Shown: positions 57,401 through 64,000 of the stretch, one piece after another | Numbering within the stretch: the first letter of the stretch is position 1 | How the letters are laid out: each line of letters begins with the position of its first letter | Assembly: GCF_011397635.1 (NCBI RefSeq) | Contig: NC_064761.1 | Location: 35,924,143 to 35,988,142 of the forward strand | From: Epinephelus fuscoguttatus | Taxonomy: Eukaryota > Chordata > Actinopteri > Perciformes > Serranidae | Reading direction: 5' to 3' | DNA: 64,000 bases | Made by a program: the position numbers and the translations under genes | Notes under the pieces: model-generated | Database searches by the model: none | Told to the model about the DNA's origin: nothing | Seen by the model: only the letters and a program-made list of their open reading frames with translations

Positions 57401-59344
57401 ATCTCCACTCATCCTGTCTAGAGTGGTGGTGCATGGCTGCAGCCGGCTCTGGAACATTTTGGGTGAGACAGAAAGTAACATGAAATTCATTGTTCTTTAT
57501 TTACTTTTTCTCCATTTCTGTTTTTGTTTGTTTTTCTTTTTAAGGTGAGGTCCGTGTGGCCTCATGGCCTCTTCTGACATTTTTTTTTTACTATTCATAT
57601 TTTTATTGCAGTTATATGTGTGTGCAAAAATAAATAAAAACAAAGTAAATACAATAAAATGAAATGAAATAAGATAGAATAAATAAAGATAAATTAAAAT
57701 AAATTAAAATAAATTAAAATAGTTATAAAAAATAATAATGTATTTTACCCATTTAAATGGGAGTTCTGAATATAAAATTTCAGAAAGGAGGCCTTTTTAA
57801 TGAATCTATCTAGAGCCATGTTTGGTTTGTCCATTTTGGGCTACTGTAGAAACAGGCAGGCTCCTTGGATGGGGGCCCATTCATTATGAAGATATGAAAA
57901 CACAACACTTCTTTGTTTCAGGTGATTGAACAATGATGAAAACATAATTGTGAATGCTGTATTCCATTTCTGCCAATAGATACCGCTAAATTGCACACAC
58001 TGCACTTTTAGAGGGACAGTTGACCTCAAAATCACAAGTGCATATTTTCCTCCTGTCAGTTGTGTTATCAGTTTAGATTGTTTGGGTCATCAGTGTAGGA
58101 AGTTTTTTTTGTTTTTTTTTTTGGTGACAGCGCAATTGCTGTATAACTTGTCCATTTTACATGTGCATCATTTTGCCCAATGGAAGGAGCCGTGTTTTTA
58201 TTGGCTGACAAAACATTCTCACTCCGACCTCGTCACATATCTCCACTTGGTCATGGACTTACTGTGTCTACAAATGACGTGCAAGGTAGACTGGTTGTCT
58301 GTTGTTGATGCTCCGGTACACTGTGTCAAGTTCAGCCTGTTACATACACCTTGTCTTTTCAAAATACACTTCTGTTTTCACAGGAAATGTACAGTTTGCA
58401 TACAGTCTCTTTCAAAATAAACGTACATTGGTACAACATTTTAAAAATAACAGGGTTTGGCTTTACATTCAAACAGGAAGCAAACACCAGCCTCCAGGTT
58501 AAAAGTCCTGTCCCGACTTTTCACCCCCTTAACTTACATTGTTCTCCAACCAGGTTTCCCCTTGACGTCATCAGGTGCCGTTACACACTGACAGTGCCTG
58601 GCTGCGCATCATGCAAACATGAGAGGATAGTTTTTTGTCAGTGTCTGACGCGGCAGTATCTGCCCCAGCACCGGGTTGGCTGACAGTGGTATCTCCAGCT
58701 GCGACGACACACTGGTTGGCATGAGTGTGGCTGTAATATCTGTGCACTGGACCTTTTGATCTTCTAGCATAAGTAATCTCAGCAGTAGTCAGCTGGAGCT
58801 GGAGACGCATGATAGACAGAGGTGTGAATGGCAGTGTGTCTCAGCTGTCCACTTGTGTTTGGATCAAGGATATATATGCTAACATCAGGGGCAAACAGGC
58901 CCAGAGTGAGAGAAGGTAGACATCTCTACAGCCGATACCTCCAACAACTGGCACTTTAAACTAAAACTATGTAGACTGATAAATAGCACTACAGGTAGAA
59001 GAAATATGTGCTTTTGATTTCGGGGTGAACTGTCCCTTTAAAGTACATTTTCCCCTTAAAATCTTTCATACATTATCTTTTTTTTTTTCCTCTGTCTCCT
59101 TAGCTCCCTCCCTCTGAGCCACAACCACGTCAGGTCTCCAGTGCTGCTGCTGTGGGGTGAGCGGGATGCCTTCCTGGAGCAGGAAATGGCCGAAGCCTGC
59201 CGCCTCTACATCCGGAACCATTTCCGTCTCAACATCATCTCTGGAGCCAGTCACTGGCTGCAGCAGGACCAGCCTGACATTGTGAACACCCTCATATGGA
59301 CCTTTCTCAAGGAGGGAGAGGGACGCAAAAGCTACAGGAACTAA
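42940..59344 (+). CDS. ephx4: ephx4, epoxide hydrolase 4 (7 exons, complete)
   Basis: Exons: 42940-43182, 45531-45616, 47216-47373, 51190-51318, 51680-51783, 54101-54249, 59104-59344 (stop TAA). They join in frame to 369 codons (human EPHX4, from memory, 362). Residues about 5-47 form a hydrophobic membrane anchor, followed by [12 protein letters not shown]. Hydrolase landmarks: oxyanion HGFP 104-107, nucleophile Asp173 in GHDWGG, charge-relay Asp311 in WGERDAF, His340 in [11 protein letters not shown], lid motif NYYRN 283-287. The triad is complete, so the enzyme should be active; EPHX4's natural substrate is not established. Epoxide hydrolases add water to epoxides through an Asp-ester intermediate. 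The donor after exon 5, AAG|GTGGTC, is weak but phase and protein both require it. The gene follows brdt in the same direction, about 2.9 kb downstream. Confidence 0.95.
43183..45530. other. ephx4 intron 1
   Basis: Holds a (TG)17-type microsatellite at about 43229-43262, a hAT-like repeat at about 44145-44240 (GGGGCGCTTCTAGGATTTTA, GGGGTCCAGGGAATC), and a MITE-like end at about 44800-44842 (CCAATAGATGCCCCTAG, then CACACTGGACCTTTAA). The CpG-rich part at 43300-43510 shows no exon. No gene seen. Confidence 0.5.
43229..43262. repeat. (TG)n microsatellite
   Basis: About 17 TG dinucleotides just after the ephx4 exon 1 donor (47 bases into the intron). It is read as runs of Cys-Val or His-Thr in overlapping frames. 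Confidence 0.95.
45617..47215. other. ephx4 intron 2
   Basis: A GGA-rich purine tract at 46340-46403 creates an arginine-rich frame on the plus strand and a serine-rich one on the minus strand; both are low-complexity artefacts. A short MITE lies at about 46740-46920. Confidence 0.55.
46740..46920. mobile_element. Short MITE with the same ends as the satellite-bearing transposon
   Basis: Inverted ends read AGAAAATGTTGGCATTGTAC ATTTTTGCAAA on the left and, inverted, AAATGTTGGCATTGTACATT GCTGCAAACC on the right. The 48940-50820 element has the same ends (GGCATTGTACATTTCTGCAA ACC), so both belong to one family; this copy has no satellite. Confidence 0.7.
47374..48935. other. ephx4 intron 3, left part
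   Basis: Includes a hAT-like fragment near 47886-48000 (AGGGGTGGGCGATACCAC, then GCCGATATATCGAAACTG). No exon or gene recognised. The 64-codon frame at 48149-48343 is unsupported. Confidence 0.45.
48941..50825. mobile_element. Non-autonomous DNA transposon containing an expanded satellite
   Basis: The ends are inverted copies: TGCTGGCATTGTACATTTCT GCAAACC at the left and, inverted, AAATGTTGGCATTGTACATT TCTGCAAACCAC at the right. Between the left-end part and the right-end part (TTGTTGGTCTTGAACAATGG, CTTCAGAAACGTTAAAG) lies a tandem array of ~50-bp units at 49150-50640. The shorter relatives at 16880-17310 and 46740-46920 show that the array is an expansion within a known architecture. No transposase frame. 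Confidence 0.7.
49150..50640. repeat. Tandem satellite, ~50-bp units alternating in two types (~30 units)
   Basis: Two alternating unit types make a ~100-bp higher-order repeat: type A, CACTAAAAACCACCCATG, GTTGGTGCCTAAAAAGC, TGCTTGTAAAACAGCAAC; type B, TGCTAAAAAACACCCTAAAT, TGGTGCCTGAAAAGCTGC, AGGAAAAACAGTGATGG. Units differ from each other by substitutions and small indels. Read on the minus strand the array makes several periodic frames (up to 112 codons) with phrases like [10 protein letters not shown] and [11 protein letters not shown]; these come from the period being near a multiple of three and are not genes. Confidence 0.9.
50826..51189. other. ephx4 intron 3, right part
   Basis: Unique sequence leading to the exon 4 acceptor (a long T tract, then TTCAAG at 51189). 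Nothing else seen. Confidence 0.5.
51784..54100. other. ephx4 intron 5
   Basis: Apart from the LINE remnant at 52230-53200 it contains a degenerate short repeat of GCTAACA/GTGCTAACA type at about 53415-53490 and AAGCTAAGC copies at 53205-53230. The frames at 52009-52439 lie in the repeat. No gene seen. Confidence 0.5.
52230..53200 (-). pseudogene. L2/CR1-type LINE reverse-transcriptase remnant
   Basis: The minus strand of 53190-52990 still reads, with breaks, the tail of a reverse-transcriptase domain: [11 protein letters not shown], then [20 protein letters not shown], then [10 protein letters not shown] (the catalytic [FY]xDD box region). Below it, to about 52230, the strand resembles the part of fish L2-like elements encoding the thumb and C-terminus (GGTTACCAAGAACTTGGCAT, CTGCAGAGCCCTCCTGTCC on the plus strand). 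Stops and frameshifts are frequent, so it is dead. Within ephx4 intron 5. Confidence 0.6.
54391..54440. repeat. (TAGA)n microsatellite
   Basis: Twelve TAGA tetranucleotides in ephx4 intron 6, likely the tail of the adjacent retroelement (ACTCTATTGTCATTGCATAT at 54441). Confidence 0.95.
55507..55648. repeat. Near-perfect 142-bp palindrome (hairpin MITE)
   Basis: The left arm GCAAAAACAAGTAAAGTCTG CACACCAAAATAGCTCCAGT is mirrored by the right arm, which on the other strand reads GCAAAAACAAGAAAAGTTCG CACACCAAAATAGCTCCAGT. The centre contains AAGCATGACGTCATGAAACA TCATGCTTTAAATAAATTA. Arms of about 65 bp with few mismatches would form a long hairpin. Confidence 0.85.
56010..56480 (-). pseudogene. 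Tc1/mariner transposase fragment
   Basis: The minus strand reads, with breaks, the catalytic half of a Tc1 transposase: [17 protein letters not shown] (normally GGGSxMxWGCFS), [20 protein letters not shown], then [10 protein letters not shown] (the second catalytic Asp region, QQDNDPKHT) and, after a frame break, remnants of the SPDLNPIE part. The tryptophan-glycine of the WGCF block is replaced, and stops are present. Dead copy. Confidence 0.65.
58008..59041. mobile_element. TTAA-type MITE composite with GGGACAGTT ends
   Basis: The left end, TTTTAGAGGGACAGTTGACC TC, and the right end, which inverted reads TTAAAGGGACAGTTCACCCC, form a terminal inverted repeat. The interior includes the repeat unit at 58190-58440 that is homologous, in opposite orientation, to 13690-13830. 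Frames of 66-112 codons inside it are not recognisable proteins. Confidence 0.5.
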
Positions 59345-60035
59345 ACCCACAGCGGGGGCCTCCTCCGTCCCCTCCACTGTCCCCCTCTCGCTTGCCACAC
59401 CTGGAAGCCTGGAATATGCCTGTGATACCAAGCAACATAGTGATAATGCAATCATTCTTTAAATCTTTCACATTTCAACTATTTTTTAAAGAAGTCAGTG
59501 GTAAAGGAAAGAATCAAAGCACACTTCACCTGGAGAGGACACTGAGCAGAACGTGTGATACATATTCAAGATGTTTTTGCACATGACATCCGCCTTAAAG
59601 TTTGTCAGTTACAGCATTACAAATGTGTGGCAAAAATCTCCTCGTGACTTGTATTGTGTGGTGCCTTTTAACTATGGAGTTGTCGCGGTGTAAAGCTGTC
59701 CTGAGAGACTGGGATGTGGCGTCGTCTGCTTGTGTGTTTCACCAGGTCGCTCCACTCTTCTTTGGGCACAGTCCTTTGGGGAGCCATGACTCTCCCAACT
59801 CCCTTTATCAGGTAGTGCTGTCTAAAGGAGGTTTCTTTTTTTTGTATTTTTTCCTCAGAGATACTTGCTCAAACGTAGAGAATGTTGTTATTTTGATCTT
59901 CCTGTATAGAAATGTCAGTGATGGTTGACTATTGTACTATTTTGTATCTATTCCTACACACTGCATTTTGAAGATTCACTGAGCCAAGTCTACACCATTT
60001 GATTTTATAAATAAATTGAGTGTCAATCTGTTGGA
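59345..60035 (+). terminator. ephx4: ephx4 3'UTR and poly(A) signal
   Basis: After the TAA stop, AATAAA at 60010-60015 with a following T/G-rich stretch (GTCAATCTGTTGG) marks a likely cleavage site near 60030. No earlier strong signal is seen, so the UTR would be about 690 bases. Frames across it (59296-59928) are not protein genes. Confidence 0.6.
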
Positions 60036-60385
60036 CTACACTTCTCTTTATCATTCCTGACCTGTTTTAAGACAATGATAACAACAGTGTTGGAAGCTGT
60101 GCACTGTCTCCGAACAGTCACTTCAAGCTTTCACGCAGGAGAGATGAAAAACACCAGAAATAGCAATGATGTTCTGTTAAATATAGCACAGAGCCACAGA
60201 GTGACACAGCAGTTGACGTTGGTTATTTTTGGTCTCCTCTGTAGAAGAAACATTTTGATGTTTTTTATTTTAGAGTCATATTTATAACTTTCCAACAAGG
60301 GTTATATGCCAACAGAAATGTAGATGTGGAATTACACTGATGTGTGTTTTCATCAGTCTTACATAAACAGGTTTTAGTGCTGTGC

Positions 60386-60387
<2 letters not shown>

Positions 60388-60419
<32 letters not shown>
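60388..60419. repeat. (CA)n microsatellite
   Basis: About 16 CA dinucleotides downstream of the ephx4 poly(A) signal. Confidence 0.9.
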
Positions 60420-60423
<4 letters not shown>

Positions 60424-61099
60424 AAGCTATTTAGAGAAGACATCATTCAGGCAATGCACGAGTGTGTCTGTTTGAAACCAGCAAAAACTGATTATTTATA
60501 CATCTTTAACAAAGTCTTTATTAGCCATTAAAACCCATTAGTTTCAGTTTAACCCCTTTAAATTATGCATTATCATAAAGTTGTGCCACTATTGCACCAA
60601 ATCACTCTGCCGTGGATCTCACTACCCTGCAGGATTTGACAGCTTCTGTGTTTCTGCTTCTGTAATGCTGATCCAAACAGTTACAGTCCCGTTTGCACTG
60701 ACATCATAGGTTAGGAGTAATGGTGTAGGAGAGGACGATGACATCAACGCCAGTTCGTGGCAAGCCATTTGCTGCCTTCAGGTACAGTCGGAAATATGAT
60801 GAGTTTCACATATTTTGGTTGGTATTTGTTATGACTCTTAAAAAAATTGATAAAAAGAAAGTCAGAATTAGAACAAGGTTTATTACCGAGTAGGTTTTCA
60901 CTACATTCACTTAAAAAAATGATCTGTTTTAAAATAAAAAAAGCTGCACATTTGTGCAGAGTGTGTGACAAATAGAATAGAATATTACAAAGATTGATAC
61001 AAGGATGATTATAATTGTTAGCTATTTTTGATAAAGTCTTTATTTTGATTTGTCCAAAATAGAGGAATGAGACTGAAACATAATTTTATGTAACACTGT

Positions 61100-61315
61100 G
61101 TAAATTAACAGATGGTAAATGGTGCCTTTCTAGTCTTCTGACCACTCAAAGTGCTTTTACACAACCCGCCACATTCATCCATTCACATAGAACAGCCACT
61201 GGGAGCAATTTTGGGTTCAGTATCTTGCCCAAGGATTCTTTGACATGAAAAGTAGAGGAACCGGGGACCACTCAGTGGACACCTTGCTCTACCTCTGAGC
61301 CACAAATGCCACAGA
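61100..61315 (-). repeat. tRNA-derived SINE-like element, minus orientation
   Basis: Read on the minus strand it starts near 61310 with TGTGGCTCAGAGGTAGAGCA, a good RNA polymerase III A-box context, and has a degraded B-box region (GGTCCCCGGTTCCTC), then CCTTGGGCAAGATACTGAAC and a tail GAGTGGTCAGAAGACTAGAA AGG. It is the same family as 2520-2805. Confidence 0.6.
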
Positions 61316-61919
61316 TTAAGCTTTTTAGTTGTCTATTCTCAGTGTAGCTTTCACACAACAATAGAATGATTAAAATAAAAGGCACCTTTGAGCAGTGCAC
61401 ACACTTTTTATACATTCTTTGGACCATATTTTGCAAGTTTATGCACACAGCTACCACTTCTAAAAAATTGCACAGCTCTTTAATTTATACAGCTTTGTCA
61501 TTTATAGTCAGCACATTATACATATTTATATATTCTTTTTAGATATTCAAATACTTGTGTCAACATTGCAGCACATTGCACATATTTTTTTTTTATATAT
61601 TTTTACATGCCTTGTACTCGTATTTACTTCTTATTTCTGCTTCTTAGGATGCTTTTATAGTATTTTTTCATATTTTTATTGTAATTTTCTTCTATTAAAT
61701 GTCCCCTGATTATTTATATATGTACATATATTTATAATAATTATATAATACACTTATATTCATTTATTGAATTGTTTATTTTATCTTTTTAATTTATATC
61801 CTATTTTCGTATTTATTTATTTTATCATCTAATTTATTTTTGTTGTGGTTCATGTCATTTTTTAATTAATGTAATTTATTATCGAAGTTTGTTAGAATTT
61901 CGAGATCAGGCGCAGCACC

Positions 61920-62300
61920 TGAAAGCATCACTTGAGAGGGCACGGCGCCTTCCTTGTTCGCAATGCGCATGTCCCGCTGCTTCCGGGCTGTGACGACATG
62001 TCCACTCCTTCTCCGTTAGGCTAACCGTGTCATAGTGGGGCGGCGAACAGCGTGCAGCGGTGATGTCAACAACATCGGTCAGTGGGTCAGCCCGTTAACG
62101 AAGATAGTGTAATTATGCCCGGTACCGAACCTCACACTAACAGACAGTTAACGGCTGCGGTTCTTTTCTCCAGGTTTGTTTTCATCGCCGGTTATTAACG
62201 GTTCAAGGTTCATTCAGAGAACTAACTAGTAACGGTCGCCAGCGTTAGCTAGCGTTAGCATGCTAGCCACGAGAGGAAAATGAGAGTAATGTTATTTAGC
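61920..62300 (+). promoter_or_regulatory. CpG-rich start region of the next gene
   Basis: After 400 bp of very AT-rich DNA, GC and CpG rise abruptly (GCACGGCGCCTTCC, GCTGCTTCCGGGCTG, GGGGCGGCGAACAGCG). CTTCCGG is an ETS-type site typical of TATA-less housekeeping promoters. A GTTAGC/GCTAGC cluster follows at 62240-62270. Confidence 0.55.
62115..62173 (+). CDS. Candidate first coding exon of an unidentified gene
   Basis: An ATG at 62115, inside the CpG-rich region, opens 19 codons plus two bases (MPGTEPHTNRQLTAAVLFS, then AG) before a possible donor CAG|GTTTGT at 62174. The next candidate exon at 63913 continues in the same frame. Human synteny from memory places BTBD8 here, but I do not recognise the peptide as BTBD8 or any other family, so I leave it unnamed. 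The donor is only moderately good. A chance ORF is possible. Confidence 0.35.
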
Positions 62301-63912
62301 TTGTAGCTAAAACTGTGTCCGACAGAGACACAGCAAATACACGCGTAAACATAGATATGTGTGTGTGAGTATACCTGAGTGTGTTTTATTTTAGGATACG
62401 TTAAACTTCTATTAAAATAGAGATAAACTGGTTCTTCTTGGTGGCAGTATCAGTAGTGTTTTCCCCTGGAGGCTAAAGGAAGCCGGGTTTCTATCATTGA
62501 AGCTGTTTTAATTATAACATTATGGTTAAATATTTTTTGGTCACATAAGAGTGACTGGATTTGAGTCGTGCCCGTGTCTTCCCGTTTTAATTGATTTACA
62601 TCATACTGGTAAGCAGCGCCTCCCCGGGTTACAATGGTGGTAAATGTGAGTGAGTGTGTGGTGAAAGGTGGTGGTTGCTGATTTAATCATGTCACCTCAC
62701 CCAGGGGAGTCAGGTGAAGCTAGCAACATGGCAGTCAAGAATATTAAAGCATAAAAACGGAATCAGATGTGGCTAACTGTATCTATAATGTGATGGTACA
62801 AGCTGGTAGATTTAGGGACTGTTCTTTACTTATCAGAGGGAGGTGGCTGTGGTGTGACTTTTTTTTTTTTTTACCCTCCCTAAAGCTACAAATATTTTTC
62901 CTTGAACCTCCATGAGTGCCTGCTGGAAAATGCATGACCCTCTCTCCACCATAAATTAGTTACTAGATATTAAAATTTACCCTTTGATGTTTGAAAATTA
63001 AAAATTTAGGATGACGTCCTGGAGTTGAGAAACGTTTTTTCACTTGTCCTGCATGCTGGTTAGTTTGTGTTTGAACAGTTTATTTTTGGCCAAATTTTAA
63101 ATAAAATGTAGAATAAAATGATTTTGATGAAATATAATTATTTTAATCTCAGATTTGTGTGTTTTTTTTAATTCTGAGGTAAGCATTTGTCACATATGAT
63201 GTGTCCCAGGACTGTTGGGAATTTGAAAATACAGTGATAATTTCTGTCATACTGTTTTTGGCTGTGATAAATGAGAATGTGGATATAAGCAGCTGAAATG
63301 AGATGACATCCGGAGCGAGCTTGGAGTAGAGCCACTGCTCCTTGGTGTCAAAGAGGTCAGTCGAGGTGGTTCAGGCACCTCCTGTTAGAGGTGTTCCGGG
63401 CACGTCCCACTGGTAGGAGGCCCAAGGGCAGACACAGAACACACTGGAGGGATTACATATCTCATCTGGCGTGGGAACGCCTTGGGGTCCCCCAGGAGGA
63501 CCTGGAAAGCATTGCTGGGGAGAGGGATGTCTGAGGTGCTTTACTTGGCCTGCTGCTTCTGCGACCTGGCCCTAGATAAGCGGATGAAAATGGGTGGATG
63601 GATGGATAGATGGCCCTATGCTGCATGTCATCTTCTCTTTCTCCTCCTTTCACGCCAAAGCTGTCCTTTTGAATAAAGGCACATCCAAAACCAACAAATT
63701 CTGCATTAAAAATAATAAAAAATACAACCTGTAAAATGCGTGCACCCCTCCCCGAACATAAAAAACAAAAGTCCTTTTCCAGTGCCTAAAAAAATAGTTG
63801 ACATGCCTACCCTTTTTAGCACTTAAGCACTGTACTTAAGCACTATGTAACTGTAGGTGTACTGTCTGTAAAGCGGTACAAGCATATTTATCACATTTTG
63901 TTCCTTTTGCAG
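62174..63912. other. Putative intron 1 of the unidentified gene, with a LINE tail
   Basis: Contains the GTTAGC/GCTAGC cluster at 62240-62270, AT-rich unique DNA, the LINE tail at 63300-63612 and the short AGCACTTAAGCACTGTAC / TTAAGCACTATG repeat at 63820-63850. Nothing else coding is seen. Confidence 0.45.
63300..63612 (+). pseudogene. Non-LTR retrotransposon 3' end (ORF2 tail and ATGG tail repeats)
   Basis: With frame breaks the plus strand reads the C-terminal tail of a fish LINE: IRSELGVEPLLLGVK, then a stretch corresponding to GEVFRACPTGRRPRG, RTHWRDYISHLAWERLGVPQ, and WxxLLxLLPPRP-type remains, followed by GATAAGCGGATGAAAATGGG and (TGGA)n. The final tandem TGGATGGATGGATAGATGG is the usual 3' tail of the family. 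I would place it in the Rex/L2-like group but cannot be sure. Confidence 0.65.
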
Positions 63913-64000
63913 TTTTATAGACGACCTGTCTGATTTATTTTGCGTCCTCAAAATGATCAAACAACACACCACTGGGTTTTATCTAGCCCTCCTCTTCTCG
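63913..64000 (+). CDS. Candidate second exon of the unidentified gene (runs off the window)
   Basis: A good acceptor (TTTTGTTCCTTTTGCAG) precedes 63913. In phase with the exon ending at 62173 it encodes SFIDDLSDLFCVLKMIKQHT then TGFYLALLFS, open to the window edge. The end looks like the start of a hydrophobic segment. No family is recognised. Confidence 0.35.

Larger units (their letters stand above)
54250..59103. other. ephx4 intron 6
   Basis: Large repeat-filled intron. In order: a (TAGA)n microsatellite at 54391-54440 followed by a retroelement-type tail (ACTCTATTGTCATTGCATAT); a palindrome at 55507-55648; a decayed end of the brdt-intron transposon family at about 55690-55790; (AATAG)n at 55888-55913; a Tc1 remnant at 56010-56480; a hAT-like piece at 56590-56790; an A-rich tract at 57620-57735; a MITE-like end near 58000; and a repeat at 58010-59041. 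Confidence 0.55.
60036..61950. other. Intergenic region between ephx4 and the next gene start
   Basis: Holds a (CA)n microsatellite at about 60388-60419, the SINE-like element at 61100-61310, and very AT-rich DNA at 61470-61880 (TTTATATATTC, TTTATTTATTTTATC). No gene recognised. Confidence 0.5.

Overview
This window is vertebrate nuclear DNA, almost certainly from a spiny-rayed (acanthomorph-type) teleost. The genes are split by GT-AG introns, the protein-coding exons match vertebrate families, and the spaces between them are full of fish-type interspersed repeats: Tc1/mariner, hAT, TTAA-ended MITEs, L2-like LINE tails, tRNA-derived SINEs and many microsatellites. There is no sign of operons, bacterial genes or CRISPR. 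Most open frames in the window are chance frames in introns or repeats.

The gene order, left to right, is: the 5' end of tgfbr3 (betaglycan) on the minus strand, then brdt (BET bromodomain protein) on the plus strand, then ephx4 (epoxide hydrolase 4) on the plus strand, then the start of an unidentified plus-strand gene at the right edge. From memory, human 1p22.1 has TGFBR3(-), BRDT(+), EPHX4(+), BTBD8(+). If so, order and orientation are conserved, and that is why the BET gene is called brdt rather than brd4.

Region by region. 1-4586 is tgfbr3 intron. 4587-4746 is the signal-peptide exon of tgfbr3, and its non-coding exon 1 and promoter lie at about 8906-9269. 9270-24200 is about 15 kb of divergent intergenic DNA made largely of transposons, including a hAT-like insertion with a perfect 8-bp target duplication next to the tgfbr3 promoter and a head-to-head inverted Tc1 derivative. 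24220-25310 is the CpG-rich brdt promoter region. brdt coding exons run 28353-39872; 19 coding exons join in frame to 984 codons: two bromodomains, basic/coiled segments, NET domain, serine-rich tract and the C-terminal P-TEFb-type motif. Its intron at 33249-35597 holds a TTAA-flanked transposon carrying a broken gene for a P2X7-cytoplasmic-domain-like protein. ephx4 has 7 exons between 42940 and 59344, giving 369 codons with an intact alpha/beta-hydrolase triad; its introns contain a transposon that has amplified a ~50-bp satellite, an L2-like reverse-transcriptase remnant, a Tc1 remnant and a 142-bp palindrome. 59345-60030 is the ephx4 3'UTR. Repeats fill the rest, up to a CpG-rich start region near 61950-62300 with a candidate two-exon gene start.

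The three recognised genes do not form a pathway: betaglycan is a TGF-beta co-receptor at the cell surface, BRDT reads acetylated histones in the nucleus, and EPHX4 is a predicted membrane-anchored hydrolase. Exon joins were checked by reading phase by hand; transcription starts, 5'UTR exons and repeat family names are less certain.
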